From Eublepharis macularius (lineage: Eukaryota > Chordata > Lepidosauria > Squamata > Eublepharidae): 64,000 nt of DNA. The translations under genes were made by a program, and so were the position numbers. This document shows positions 1-11,502 of this stretch, piece after piece. The notes under the pieces were generated by a model, which ran no database searches, was not told the origin of the DNA, and saw only the letters and a program-made list of their open reading frames with translations. Position 1 is the first letter of the stretch. Every line of letters starts with the position of its first letter. The DNA lies in NCBI RefSeq assembly GCF_028583425.1, contig NC_072791.1, positions 192,052,311-192,116,310 on the forward strand, written 5' to 3'.

Positions 1-500
1 CGAGGCTACCCTGTCTCCCATCTACGCTAAGCAGGGGCAGGCAGCAGGATTTGCTGAGGAAATGCTTGAAAAAGGCAGCCCAGGCCTCCCAGCCCTCCAC
101 CCAGGGCGGCTTGCTAAGAAACGGGGAAGGACGGGCGTGTGCGCGGCTCCCTTTCAGTCTCGGCGCACAGAACCGGGGGGATCTCCCCGCCGCTCTCCTG
201 GCTTTCCTTCGGCGGCGTCTTCTTCTCGCCCAGTCCCCGGGATCCCTCCGACGAGACGCTGTGAACAATATTGCGAATCCCAGAGGGAACTTCTCTGCCG
301 GCGAGAGCCAGCCACGGAATACTTGAGCCGCCCTCCCGGGTATATCTTCCGCTGGGGCGACGGCGCTGGACTGGCTTGGCGTCGCTGCTTTTCCATGGGA
401 CGGTTCCCTCCGTTATGTTGCGTTGTTTGTATTAAATACGAATATCTTGTTCTGTTTGTTTTGTCTCCCGGGAGCCAATAAAGCTGTGAAGTTTTTCTTT
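1..500 (+). other. GC-rich block, possible 3' end of an upstream gene
   Basis: This edge block is GC- and CpG-rich, unlike the AT-rich DNA that follows. Two overlapping plus-strand frames stay open from the window edge, but neither translation resembles a protein I know. They are rich in Arg, Pro and Gly, as chance frames in GC-rich DNA are. The block turns T-rich near 420 and then carries an AATAAA, which would fit the last exon and 3' UTR of a gene to the left. A CpG island without a gene is equally possible. Confidence 0.3.
477..482 (+). terminator. candidate polyadenylation signal
   Basis: A canonical AATAAA lies at the end of the GC-rich edge block and is followed within 30 bases by a T-rich stretch, as expected of a cleavage and polyadenylation site. 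The hexamer is common by chance. The call rests on its place at the boundary between GC-rich and AT-rich DNA. Confidence 0.25.
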
Positions 501-1560
501 ACACCAAATGCAGCTCTACGGGCGATCAATCAATGGGTAGTTTTTGGATAATCTGCGAGAGTGAGAAATCTAATAATGCAAGCAACTAAAAAAGGGAAAA
601 CAAGTCTATTTTCTCTTAGGTTAGCTGAGCCAGGACTACAGCCGTATATTTAAAGGCGGCTTTTGTGTGTGGGGAGGGCGCCTGGTTAAAAAAATCACAC
701 ACACATTGTGTAGAATGCGGCTGTCCCATTACACAGGACGACTCTAGGACTGAAAAAACGTCGAGGAATGTGGGTTGCCCTATATTGCAAACCAGGGTCG
801 TGTCAATTTCAGGGCCCGTTGCAAGGTTTGCTCCTGAGGTCACAATGGCCATATTCATATTGGCCGGAGAGCATTTCAAAAACAGCAACAGTGGAATTAA
901 ATGCTTCAACGAGTGCTTCGGTTTGAGACTGCAAGCCTATACCTCAAGTGCAGTTTATAGCCGAATTTGTTCCTGCATGCTTTGGGCTGCCTTCTTTACA
1001 ATTACATTGGCTTTCCCGGTTTCACTTTCTCCGCCAGTTTTAGAACTGTTGACTGTGAAGCGCCGAGCTAACGGTATTTGCTGAAAACCGTCTTCCCTAA
1101 CTAGCGGGGCATTCCCTAGAAAGTTTACATAGGATTGCTGTCTTAGGAAAGCATGCCTTTGTTCCTGTATCCCAGCTGCATCTCCTCTTTTCCCCAAGGA
1201 GTTCGAGGCAGGCTATGGGGTGGCTATCCCATCTTGTCTTCACAACAACCCTGTAAGGTAGGATGTGCAGAGAGGTCTCCACTTGCACTTCTTCCCTTTA
1301 ACCCACGCTGTCTTTTTCCTTCTGGATGGATGCTGAACTGAACTCTCCTCTCCCACACTGTGTCTCACTAGAATCAATGGACACCACCTAGCACTTTCAG
1401 ATCCCACTGATTGCAATGGCAGGAAGTGAAAGTAGTGTTAAAGGTCTCCCACTGAAAACAATGGAGCTCTGCAAAACTTCGCTTTGACTGAACAAAATGG
1501 CCCAGTGGAAGTGAAGGTGCAATATTTTGCTTTTTCATAAGGATGTCAATTCCACTGAAC
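500..1560. other. non-coding stretch, mostly single-copy
   Basis: No protein-like frame was recognised. Near 1215-1280 there is a short minus-strand match to the middle of the tRNA-headed SINE seen elsewhere here (the ACAACAACCCTGTAAGG block). From 1370 to 1575 several loosely repeated phrases of the form TCCCACTG..CAATGG occur, which may be an old degraded repeat. Confidence 0.4.
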
Positions 1561-1564
1561 ACAA

Positions 1565-1605
1565 TGGGACTTGACCCCCCCCCCCCCACACACACACACA
1601 CAAAC
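1565..1605. repeat. poly-C followed by (CA)n microsatellite
   Basis: A run of about 13 C is followed directly by CACACA repeats. The same poly-C plus (CA)n arrangement appears at 15371-15391. Confidence 0.85.
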
Positions 1606-2139
1606 GTGTGTACAACCAGCCTATTAGTTTCACATATGCAGGGTTAGGGATCTCAGCTTCTAGAGCTCAGCCCCAAATGCCTTCTTTTAGGGATGCAATT
1701 CTTTGCACACACCTGTTCAAATCACAGGGACTTGGAATACAATCCTAGACAGATTATCTGCAAACCTAAAGGGTCTTACTTCTGAGCAAACATGGATTGC
1801 ATCAGGCTGTTCCTGAGGCACACAGCTTAGCACCAACCATGGATTGGAATTTTCCACCATCAGCAGCTGGATTGCAGAGCCTTAGATTCGATGTTAAAAT
1901 TGCACTTGTCATCTTTTTTTTTGAATTGCTAATAATAATTAAAAACAACCAAGCCACTCCCCATGTCTCTGGAGCTGACAACTGAAAAACCCCACAAGTG
2001 ATTTAATCAATGAAGCATCTAACTCTAACACTTCCTGGTCGCCTTGTTAATAAATGTAATTTGAGGTAGATTTATAATGGGGAGGGGGAAAACACACACA
2101 CACTTCTCTCTTTCTCTCATCTAAACAGGGAAATCATGC

Positions 2140-2720
2140 TTAGGCGCTGCTCACATCTCCCAGATGCCTATGGACTCCTTGGAATTAGGTGTTAAATAGA
2201 CAAAAGTGACCCAACCCGCCTTTAAAAGCACAGCATGACCATGTAATTCTTTTTTTTCCCCAGTTTGTGGTTAAAAAAAAAAAGATGAAACTTCTTTCCA
2301 AGTAGCTATCACCCAGATTTAGTGTGAAAAGTAGTGTAATTGTAATTCACGCCATCAGGGTCTATGGCTGATAGACTATCAGCTGTTCTGTAGTTAGGGG
2401 CGGCCGCCTTCCTCGTTTTCTTTCCTTCTTTCTTCTTTTTTCCCCCCTTCCTCCCTCCAAAGAGAAAAGCTGCCAAATGCTCTGCGATACCTCCAGCAAG
2501 CTAATCGGATGCCAAAACAGCAGCTGCACACATATGCAAATTGGCAATTAATAATATAACATTCTGAGGTGGGGGGGGGAGAGGAGAGAGAAAGAGAGAT
2601 TCGATTTTTTTTTCCAAACGGAAGGGAGAGAGAGAAGGGTACCTGAGCATGGATAACCTTAATGGTGCCAGGGAAGCTCTTATCAGAAGGGGGTTGAATT
2701 AATGAGCCACTGGAGAAAGC
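2140..2720. promoter_or_regulatory. candidate conserved non-coding element (repeat-free)
   Basis: This block is free of recognisable repeats. It is rich in homeodomain-like AATTA and TTAAT words, carries an octamer ATGCAAAT at 2534-2541 and has long pyrimidine and purine runs. No coding frame is present. Such composition is typical of developmental enhancers but not specific to them, so the regulatory call is inference only. Confidence 0.22.
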
Positions 2721-3620
2721 TTGGCAGAATCACACCTTCTCTGCTGGCTCATGCAACACACACAGGTCTTTGTTGTCCTGCCCGCTCAGAAAGAGTCCCA
2801 AGCATTGCATTTTCAGGAAGGGGGAAGAGTCTCTATTAGCCATGCTTTATCTTGGACATGGAGAAGAAAAAAAAAAGGATTCACTGGCCATCATTTGGCA
2901 GTAAAATGCTCCCAAATGAGGCCTTGAAAGCCTCCCTGCCTCTCACCAAAGGAGATGCTTAATTATGAGATGTAGTATGTGTGAACTTAGATCGGGCAAG
3001 CAGGCCTGTTGAATTCAGCCCATAACAGCAGGGTCAGCTGACGGCCCCCTTTTATTGCAGGCCAAGCACCACTCCATCTGCCTCTGGCGGGCCCAGCTCG
3101 GTCTCTGGGCCCGGTACAAACTTGAATCATGGGAGTCAATTCCAACATGTAATAGAATCCCATGAACCATGCAAAGAAACCACCCCACTTGGTTCTTGCA
3201 CTTCTGTAAATAGACCCTATCATGGTAATGGGCTTGCAACCAGGACCAGTTCTCCAGCCAAGCTGTCCCAGTGAGAAGAAAGCTGATGTTCCACATGGGG
3301 CTTGACTCAGCTCAGGACCAGTCATCACCAGTGGCATGGGAGATGATGGACATCCTCTCCTGGGCTCTCGCCACCTGTGACCAGGTCCAAGAGAATCTCA
3401 GCTTGGGCATGGGTGGCTTCAGGGCAGGCCCAAGAGGTGATGGCTGCACTTTGTTTGGGGTGAAAAGTACCTTCAAGTGGCCTACCTGCAGTCTAGGTCA
3501 CCCCCACCTTGACAGCTGATCAGATATGATACATCTATTTTTCATGCATGCTCTGGGGGCCAAACTATACACTCTTTTAGAGTATATAATGATCCTCGTA
3601 TAATGCATAATGATCCTCAT
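2720..3620. other. non-coding, nothing recognised
   Basis: No exon-like frame, RNA gene or familiar repeat was recognised. At 3556-3575 a GGGCCAAACTA word matches the terminal repeat of the hairpin element at 29331, so a remnant of that family may be present. Confidence 0.4.
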
Positions 3621-3621
3621 C

Positions 3622-3718
3622 TTTCTTGGTGGACTCCCATCCAATTACTAACCAAGGATGACCCAGCTTAGCTTCTGAAATCTGCTGAGAGCGAGCTAGC
3701 CTGGGCTATTCAGGTCAG
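3622..3718 (-). repeat. 5S rRNA-headed SINE, fragment
   Basis: On the minus strand this contains the internal-promoter part of 5S rRNA in degraded form: AGCTAAGC, then GGTTAGTAATTGGATGGGAG. Only the 5S-derived head is clear and the tail is missing or diverged. The fuller copies at 10899 and 32652 confirm the family. Confidence 0.65.
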
Positions 3719-3719
3719 G

Positions 3720-5094
3720 AAGAAAAAGTGCCATAGAAATTTGTAAATAATAATAATAATATAACGTTATCTCCACATGCCCAGGGTTTTCAATTGCTGC
3801 TTTTCTGTCGGCCAGGCAGATGTTAAAGGCACAGCAGCAGCCCTTCTCCCCCAAAAGAGAGGAAATTGATTGGATTTCATAGCCACCTTTGTTATTTCCA
3901 CTGGTGCAATTGGGCAATTTTAGAATCTGGGCTTAATGATCTTATATGTTAATGTATACTTCAAATGCAAAAGCTGAGCCTTTTTGTGGGGAGGAGCTAT
4001 TGAGCCCATGACATGCAGCCCTGGATTTCTGTCCCAAGGTCTGATGGCACTGCTGGCTAGTTCCCCACAACCACTCTCCACCTCTTTTGAGTGACATGTG
4101 ATGGGCCATCCTAACCAGGCCCGTAGCTATAGCTGGGATTTGGGAGGGGGGAGGCAATGGAGGGCACTCCTCTGCAGAAACATATTACACCCACTTCTGA
4201 ATTCCTTTCATTATTTTTTTAAAGGTAAGCCTCTAGCCCTTTTGACTGCAGAGATATGAGAGGAACATACAAACGGTTTTTGTTCTGATAGCTTAGGAAG
4301 GAATGGGAGTCAAGAAGGTGCAAAGGGGACAGGAGCTCTGCTCGTTAACCCTTTCTTCATCACGTTCATTCTCTTCTGATTTTTTCCACCATGGTTTCCT
4401 CCCTTGACCCTTTTCTTCTTTCTTGTTTGTTTCTGCCCTGCTGCCTCTCGTTGCAGAAAAACAAGGTCTTTGGGAGGATTAAAATATGTTTTTGCTAGGA
4501 ATAATTTGCATGTCGAGACTGCAAATGCTCCACATATCTGCAGATTGCTTTTTCATCACTACAAAGAAGCCTCACACATCTGTCTACCTGGTAGCAGAGG
4601 ACAACTTCGAGGTTGGAAGCAGTGATTTCCAGGCAGGTGCCATCTAGCAATCTCCCATTTTAGTAATTAAGGCAGTGATTAATTGCTATCTCCCCCAGCT
4701 TTCTGAACACAGTTTTGAATCCTACCCCACAGTCTTCCGCCCTGCAACATCTCCTGAGAGAAGAATGGAGGTAAACTAATTAAATCAACAAAGGACTCCT
4801 AGTATGATCATAAGCAAATCACTTTTCCCCAAATAGCTGCTGGTGTGCCATATTGCAGATTCTAAGGCTTCTATGTCTGCCTGCCCAAGATAACTGAGAT
4901 AACTACACATGTAAATTAGAAATGGGAGAGACAATAATTGGCACTCAGAGTTCAAATGTATTTTACATTTAGTGCATAGCTAATTTCCATGTTATTTTTA
5001 TTTTTCTGCTAATTTTCGAGCCTGTCTTTTTAAAGCCACTTAATTGTCACTGCACAGAGATATCATTTGCAATTTAGTTGGTTGAGTGCAGAAG
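3720..5094. other. non-coding; repeat-free AT-rich block from 4400
   Basis: No coding frame was recognised. From about 4400 to 5090 the sequence is repeat-free and AT-rich, with an octamer ATTTGCAT at 4504-4511 and several AATTAATTG and TTAATTG words. It is a second weak candidate for conserved regulatory DNA. Near 4118-4160 a short GGCCCGTAGCTAT word suggests a DNA-transposon remnant. Confidence 0.25.
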
Positions 5095-5415
5095 TACTAC
5101 TATTAATGCAACTATTTAATGTGACATCATCAAACTCCCCATCCATGACATCATCAGTCCGCTCCTAATGATTCTCAGGGTTTAGGGCGATGGACTCTAG
5201 CAATCCTAGCCCTTCTTCAGGATATTCATGCTCCTTATCATAAAAGCACTACTATTAATTCAACTACTATCGACATCATTAGGTCCCACTCCATGATATC
5301 ACCAGACCCCCATCTATGACATCATCAAGCCCCTCCCAATGCATCTCAGGGCTTAGAGTGATGGGGATCTGGCAGTCCTAAACCCTCTTCAGTATACTCA
5401 CTCCCCTCACCCTAA
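5095..5415. repeat. two-copy tandem duplication, period about 153 bp
   Basis: Two diverged copies of one unit lie head to tail. Each starts with ACTACTATTAAT (5095 and 5248), continues with CATCATC and CCATGACATCATC-like words, then a TCTCAGGG(T/C)TTAG word and a CTCTTCAG word. The copies differ at many sites, so the duplication is not recent. Confidence 0.7.
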
Positions 5416-5419
5416 AATT

Positions 5420-7980
5420 TCTAGCTACTAGCTCGCCAATGTTTTTAGGAAATGTTGATCAGTGGACAGGGAGCCTGGAATCACGGCTAATTTCTTTTCT
5501 AAAGTATGACCTGGTAGGATTTTATCATGCCTGGGAGCAACAACTCAGAACTGGCAGCCCCGAGCCCTGGGAGCTGGTCGTGAGTTGCCCATGTGGCATG
5601 TGTTAGAGGCCCTCTCCTTATTATAACTTCACAAGTCCCAGGTCTGTTACTTGGCATTGGCAACAGCTTCAAAACTGAACTCAAGACTTGCTTGAAAAGG
5701 CACACAGATTATCAGTTTTTTCAGACAGAAGCAGACATGTAATTCTTTTAAAAAAATTAGATAGTTCATCACAGTGAAGTAGAAATAAGTGGCAGGCACA
5801 AGCCACTGCTATCAGTTATTCCCACCAGAACAAGAGAGAAATCTTAACATCCTGATACAAATTTTCTTAAACCTGAAAATATTTTTTTAAATATTTAAAG
5901 TAATTATTTTACCCCCCAGGATGCCATGCAAATTTAACTCCAAACTCCATTTTCCCAAACTGAAACAACATTAAGGGTGCGATACCAAACAGGTACACCC
6001 TGCGCAATTTCTTTAAATGCTCATTTCATTGATGCCAGTGAGCTCAGAAGGGTGTAAGACTTCTTAGGATTGCACTCTTGGCAAGGTGATTTATCAGTGA
6101 AAACATATAATTTGGAGAATAGTACTTGGGAATGGCACTTTGGGGATGGCCCTTCCTGTACCAGCTAAATAGCTGAAGGTGGTAAGGGAGATTTAGGAAC
6201 TCTATCATTACCTATCTTGCAAAGATCTTATCTACTCCTTTCTCTACAGGTTATTAGTTCTGCTAGCCTCTCTCCCCCTCCTATCATATGTCCTGTGGGA
6301 TCCAATTAGCATTTCCACTGGTGAAAGAGGAGGGGGGGTCTCCTTTGACCAGTTGTGCAGAGGATCGTGGGATATGCATGGACAAAAGCCATGCAGGATG
6401 GGAGTGAGGTGGTGAATTGTGTGGTTTTAAGTGAAACAGTTGATGGGATCCGGCTGGTCCACATTCTCAAAGAACAAATATGAAATCACAAAAATAAAAT
6501 AAATTACAAAAATCCAGATAACTTTTTCCTAGGGTAGAGCCATTAGATCCAAATGCTCGTTGAACAGGTCTGTGGATCAGACTGGTACTGTCTCAAAGAG
6601 GCTTCCTCAAACCTTCCCTGCCACCCTTTGCAGGAAGAGCTTCTGGTTTGCTTGCCAACATCACAGATTCTGATAGTCCACATTTGATCTACTGCTCTTT
6701 TTCCCACTGATGTGTAGGATCCAGTGATGCAGGAGAGGAAAGAGAAAGGTACTAAACACAGTTCCACTTATACAAGCAGTAGTAAAAGAGCTGCAGCAAC
6801 CCATATGGTAGTGCTTTTTTATAATTTTCGATGAAATAAAAATATAGATATGGAGGAAAGGCATGTACAACTGATAATTCACATGATTTCATTGATCAGA
6901 TAAACCAAAATGCCTCGCGCTATGTCTTGAGCGCGCGGGAAAGGTCGTGGGAATACAATTACTTCATCTAACACAAGCAGACAGCGAGGAGTAATTTTAG
7001 TACTCCCGCAGGGATTGTTGTGCACATAGATGTCTCCCATGGGATCCAACCTGATGTTTCACATTATTGTTAGCAGTAGCAATGTAGTAGATACCGTGCT
7101 GAACTTAGAAGTGACCACGCAGATGGGTAAATGGCGCTTTCCTAGATTTCAACAAATGCACATTCAAAGTCTCAGACTTGAGGCTTTGTTTCAAGTTATT
7201 AGAAAAAGAAGCTGGTGTACATTATAACTACAATCCATGGATTTCAGTGGGGTTGAGCATGCCTGACTTTTTACTGACTTGCGGCTAACGCGTTCATAGA
7301 TAACTCAGATTAGCTTCACAGATCAACTCATCTGAAAACACAGAGAACATGGATATCAATTCTGCAAAATTATTTTTGTTTTATAGTCATTTATTCAAGT
7401 GTGGGTGTGAAAAAAACAACCGACACATCCTGATTTTTCCGACTTTGCACTCACTTGCATTTCGCTGAGCTGCTTCAAAGGGAATTGTTCTGCGAAAGCG
7501 TTGGAAGAAAATATTTGTGAATTTCAAATTGCATAGCATATTTTATTGATGAATCCTGATCTCTAAACTAGACTAGCAGAGAAGGCACGCAAGTTTTGGC
7601 TCGATTTCTTGAAATGCTCATTTCAATACACACACTGCAAAAGTCTATAGCATTTGGCTCCTCTGCTAACAATTAAGCCAGCCAATTTCCCCACAATATT
7701 AGGAATCTTGCTGAGGTGTCCAGCAAATGTGCCTACGCAAGATGGATAGAAGAGCTTTGTCTCTTACTTGAAAAATCTATTAGGAAATCTTTACTTGCTT
7801 ATTGCATGTAGCACTACATTTTATCAGCTGTGGTTTACACTTCTTTTCAAAGCCTAGTAGTACAGGGTTTTTTCCTCCCCAAATCATCTGCTGGGATCCT
7901 GTGTAATATACAAAGTTTCCACCTCAGTTACACAATTGTACAGGAAAGATGATTTGAAATATCCTAAGAGAAATATAGTA
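5420..7980. other. non-coding, largely single-copy
   Basis: No host exon was recognised. The stretch 5640-5705 encodes a short LKTELKTCLKR-like peptide on the plus strand, reminiscent of the end of L2 proteins, but is too short to be sure. At 6045-6080 there is a fragment of the AGAAGGGTGTAA..CTTAGGATTGCACT hairpin repeat. The CpG words near 6915-7015 are unusual for the surroundings. Confidence 0.35.
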
Positions 7981-7982
7981 AG

Positions 7983-8180
7983 AATAATAATTGCACTATT
8001 ATACCACTCTTCTAGACCGATTAGTGCCCCACTCAGAGCAGTGAACAAACTCGGTGTTGTTATTATCCCCGCAATACAGCTGGGGAGCTGGGGCTGAGAG
8101 GAGGGGCTTCCCCAAGGCCGCCTGCTGAGCTCATGGCAGTAGAGAGATTCAAACCAGCACAGGGCTGATATGCAGTCTTA
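7983..8180 (-). repeat. tRNA-headed SINE (family B), minus strand
   Basis: Read on the minus strand, this ends in a GGTATAATAGTGCAATTATTATTC tail-like word. Before that comes a body with GAGCTCAGCAGG and GGGGAAGCCCC words, and before that a tRNA-like head with a B-box-like GGTTTGAATC. A second copy lies 400 bases downstream in the same orientation. Confidence 0.7.
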
Positions 8181-8384
8181 TCACGTATGAAAAAGTCCTA
8201 CATTGGAGTGGGGCTGGGAAAATGATACTGTTGTAAGTAGGGCAGAGACAAATCTGCCCATTCTCATCCAAGTGGCATCTACCCCAGTTTGACTGAGATT
8301 TTTAAAAAATGTAGCAAAGCAGTAACATAAAGGCTGCGATAGCCCTTTGCACTAAGTCAGACTTACTTGAGTTCCGCAACCAAT

Positions 8385-8590
8385 ATAATAATAATAACTG
8401 CACTTATATACCACATTTCTAGACAGATTAGTGCCCCACTCAGAGCGGTGAACGAAGTCGGTGTTGTTATTATCCCCTCAATACAGCTGGGGAGCTGGGG
8501 CTGAGAGGAGGGGCTTCCCCAAGGCCACCTGCTGAGCTCATGGCAGTAGTGCGATTTGCAGCAGCAGAACACAGCCACTATGCTACAGCA
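8385..8590 (-). repeat. tRNA-headed SINE (family B), minus strand
   Basis: This closely matches the copy at 7983 through the body (CACTCAGAGCGGTGAAC, ACAGCTGGGGAGCTGGGGC and GAGCTCATGGCAGTAG as read on the plus strand). The trinucleotide run (ATA)n at 8384-8397 corresponds to its 3' tail. Confidence 0.72.
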
Positions 8591-8799
8591 GCGTTTATAT
8601 AAAAACTGTAAACCGTAGTTCTAAGCGCCTGCTGGTCTTATGGGAGACTAGATTGCTGAAGATTTCGTGGCTCCAAAAAAATGCAACCTTTTCTCAATGT
8701 TTGGATTGATATTTTAGATTTTTTTTTTTAAAGGAAGCTAAATGTTGGAGAAGTGCCTGACTATGAACTTTACATAGCATAAAAGAACTTCATTTAAGC

Positions 8800-9440
8800 C
8801 ACAAATGACTACACTTCTGTTACTGCAACACACTGCACATTGGGCTGCCCTTGAAAAGTGTTTGGAAACTGCAACTGGTGCAGAATGCTGCCGCCGGGAG
8901 GCTGAGTGCGTTGGGTCAGAGAGGGATCCTATCACTCCAGTCTTCTTGGCCCATCTACACTGACTCCCATTCTGTTTCAGAGAACCATACAAGGTGCCCT
9001 CTCCTTTACAGTACCTGACCTTTACAGTTATCTTCTACGGCCCTGCTTCAGGTGCCCCCCACCCCTTCTGAGATTAGATGGGTGGCCCTGGCAACCAAGG
9101 AGAGGCCTTTCTTGGCTGTGGCATCAAAATTCTGGATGTTTCTCCCAAAGGAAATTTGTCTGTCCTCTTCTGTTGCTGTCTTCCATCAGAGAATGAAGAC
9201 TTTTAAAAAAAATTGTCTGGTGTTCCCTCAAATATCCCTCCTTCCTGCCCTATGCATTAATTGCTGTTTTAAAGTTTTTGTATGTGTATTTTAACTTTGG
9301 TTTTAATTATTTTAATTATGTGTTTTTGTTGGGTTGATTTAAATGGTTTTTGTTATGTATATTTTTAATCTGTTAACTGCCTTGGTGGCCCTGAAGAGAG
9401 CAGAAAGGTGGGGTATAAATTTGGTAAATAATAATAATAT
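8800..9440 (+). mobile_element. L2-like LINE, 3' end fragment
   Basis: This contains the last part of an L2-type reverse transcriptase protein in broken frames, with words matching QLVQNAA and LHWLP blocks of this family, then FLAVASKFW and MKTFKK-like C-terminal words. The 3' UTR ends in a GAAAGGTGGGGTATAAAT tail followed by an ATA-rich run. It is 5'-truncated and old. Confidence 0.7.
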
Positions 9441-10520
9441 TCCATTGCTATAAATGGTATAGTATTGTATCACCGTGATGGCACTTAGTGGGCATGGGTA
9501 TGGCTATAGTTGGAGTTGGCAACCCTACTGTTCTGTCTGCAGACATTGCAGTCCTGATCCAAATTGGACTGATGGGCCCAGGAACTAAGTACTGAACACA
9601 GAACTTGCAATCCATGTTTGGTCATGTGCACCTGGGGGAAAACATATTGGGAAGGTGGGCAACATTGTGGTATCAGCTTGTGGTAGTTCTCACTTCTTCA
9701 CCGTGGAATTCTAAAATGGTTCTCTGCCCTCTAACTTCTTCCTGTCTCTCCCCTACCCTCAAGTGCCTTCTTAGATCAAAATCACCATATGCACTGTAAC
9801 ACCCAGGAAAGCTGATATATATAAACGAACCTTCCTGCATGGCTATGACTGGATCCAGAAACCTGGTACAAGCATATTTAAAACCATTTGTCTGTTTTTT
9901 ACACATCAGAACCTGATACGTGCACGTCAGAAACTCATGGGGTGGTGCGTAAGGAACGTCTCAACCCTCCTCAACACGGAATGTGGGGTGATGAAGTCAC
10001 TTGCTGGTGCCAGATGCCAGTGGCCACTCAGTAGCTGCATGTCTGCAAAGAGCGGCAATCATAGCCCTGGCAGATTCTGCTGCCACCTCCTGATGCCTGC
10101 CAATAAGCGCAACACCTTCCTTTTCTGCGGTATGATAGCAGGACAGGAACTGAAAACAGCTCAGTGTGTGAATTTGGCCTTCTAGGTCTGAGGCCGGGGA
10201 CTGTGTGGTTTTTATTTTGTTTTATTAACAGTACCTAATCAGTGCTTTAAAATACAATGACACTAACATCATCATCAAAAACAACACAGGGTTGTAAAGC
10301 TCAGCTTGGTGCTATAATCTTGAAGAACATATGGGTGAGAAAACATAGTCTCTACCAGAAGGCCTTTGATTTCATTCCCGCTCCTGGCTGCTTCAAGCAC
10401 TTAAGCAGTACAAAGTGAATCCCATAGATTTAGCAAGGCTGGAAACTACAGTGGAAAAAAACCCAGGAAAGTGATAGAAAAATATGAACACACAGAATAT
10501 TCAGATAATTTTTCAGGGGG
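9441..10520. other. non-coding, nothing firm
   Basis: No coding frame or RNA gene was recognised. An AGTTGGCAACCCTA word at 9509-9522 equals one end of the hAT-like family present at 10521, 17809 and 24385, so a fragment of it may lie here. Confidence 0.35.
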
Positions 10521-10732
10521 AGGGTTGTCAGTCTCCAGGTAGGGCCTGGGACATCTCCAAGAATTACAACTGGTCTCCAGATGCCAGAAATCAGTTCCCC
10601 TGAAGAAAATGGCTGCTTTGGAGAGTGGACTCTATGACATTATACTTTGCTGAGGTCCCTCCCCAAATCCTGCCCTTCCCAGGCTCCACCCCCAAATTAC
10701 CAGACATTTCCCATCCCAGAGTTGGCAACCCT
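10521..10732 (+). mobile_element. non-autonomous DNA transposon, GGGTTGCCA family
   Basis: It begins AGGGTTGTCAG and ends GTTGGCAACCCT, so the ends are inverted repeats. The body carries the family's marker AAAATGGCTGCTTTGGAG and a CCTCCACCCCC-like GC stretch. Copies at 17809 and 24385 share the same body. It has no coding capacity. The hAT assignment comes from the TAGGG-type ends. This copy shows no clear target duplication. Confidence 0.7.
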
Positions 10733-10754
10733 CAGCCTTGTTAAACAGATCTAA

Positions 10755-10850
10755 GTGAAATCCTAAACAGAGTTACACTTTTCTGAATCTACTGAAACCT
10801 TCGACTTAGAAGCATGTAATTGTACCTCAGATTGCACAGATAGATCTGGG
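10755..10850. repeat. degraded hairpin repeat (CCTAAGCAGAGTTACAC type)
   Basis: It carries the word AAATCCTAAACAGAGTTACAC, which belongs to a short dispersed repeat with related copies near 6045, 12745, 37264 and 59466. It is too diverged to set exact ends. Confidence 0.45.
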
Positions 10851-10898
10851 TCCTGAACCCCAACAGAAAGAACTAGCATTACACATTTGTAAACACAG

Positions 10899-11117
10899 CT
10901 TTCCCTGACCTCGATAGCCCAGGTGAGCCTGATCTCATCAGATCTCAGAAGCTAAGCAAAGTTGACCTTGGTTAATAATTGGATGGGAGACCTCCAACGA
11001 AGACCAGGGCTGCAGAGGCAGGCAATAGGAAACCACCTCTGTTAGTCTCTTGCCATGAAAACCCTACCAGGGATTGCCATAAATCAGCTATGACTTGATG
11101 GTAATCTCTACCACCAC
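10899..11117 (+). repeat. 5S rRNA-headed SINE, full length
   Basis: The head is plainly 5S rRNA-like: GCCTGATCTCATCAGATCTC, AGAAGCTAAGCA, then TTGGATGGGAGACC. The tail has GGCAATAGGAAACCACCTCT, TCTTGCCATGAAAACCCT and GCCATAAATCAGCTATGACT. From memory this tail resembles BovB-mobilised Sauria-type SINEs. An 8-bp duplication AAACACAG flanks it exactly (10891-10898 and 11118-11125). 5S-headed SINEs use the internal RNA polymerase III promoter of the 5S gene. Confidence 0.88.
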
Positions 11118-11125
11118 AAACACAG

Positions 11126-11502
11126 AATCTCCGACTAGAGTCAATGGTCTCACAACAACCACAACGATTTTCAAGGAAGAGGTTGTTCTAGAAAAAAAAT
11201 GTGTAGCTCTACACATTATTAAAGGGAAGGGTAAATATCTACTGGAGCCATTTATATGCCAGGATTCTGCTTCAAGAAGAGTTCAAGGTGCTTCACAGAC
11301 TAATACAATACCAACATAAACCTCACACAATACAATTGAAAAGCATTTCAGATGTTAAAAATGTTTCAAACCAAGATGGAACTTGATGTAAAAAGGCCTT
11401 CTGAAATTTAAGAAAGTTCTTAGGAGATGTTGGAATGCCTATAGTGAGGGGACTAAGCATACATCTGGTGGAGGGGAAAGTTCCAAAGATTGGGGGAGAC
11501 TA
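11126..11502. other. non-coding, nothing recognised
   Basis: No exon-like frame or repeat was identified in this stretch between the 5S-headed SINE and the CpG-rich hairpin element. Confidence 0.35.

Noticed and set aside
1-481. 139-codon frame at the left edge as a coding gene
   Set aside because: The translation is Arg/Pro/Gly-rich with no known motif, and a competing frame is also open. Only a possible transcript end is kept.
10899-11117. 5S rRNA gene
   Set aside because: The 5S-like part is diverged, lacks the gene's ends, continues into a SINE tail and is flanked by an 8-bp duplication.
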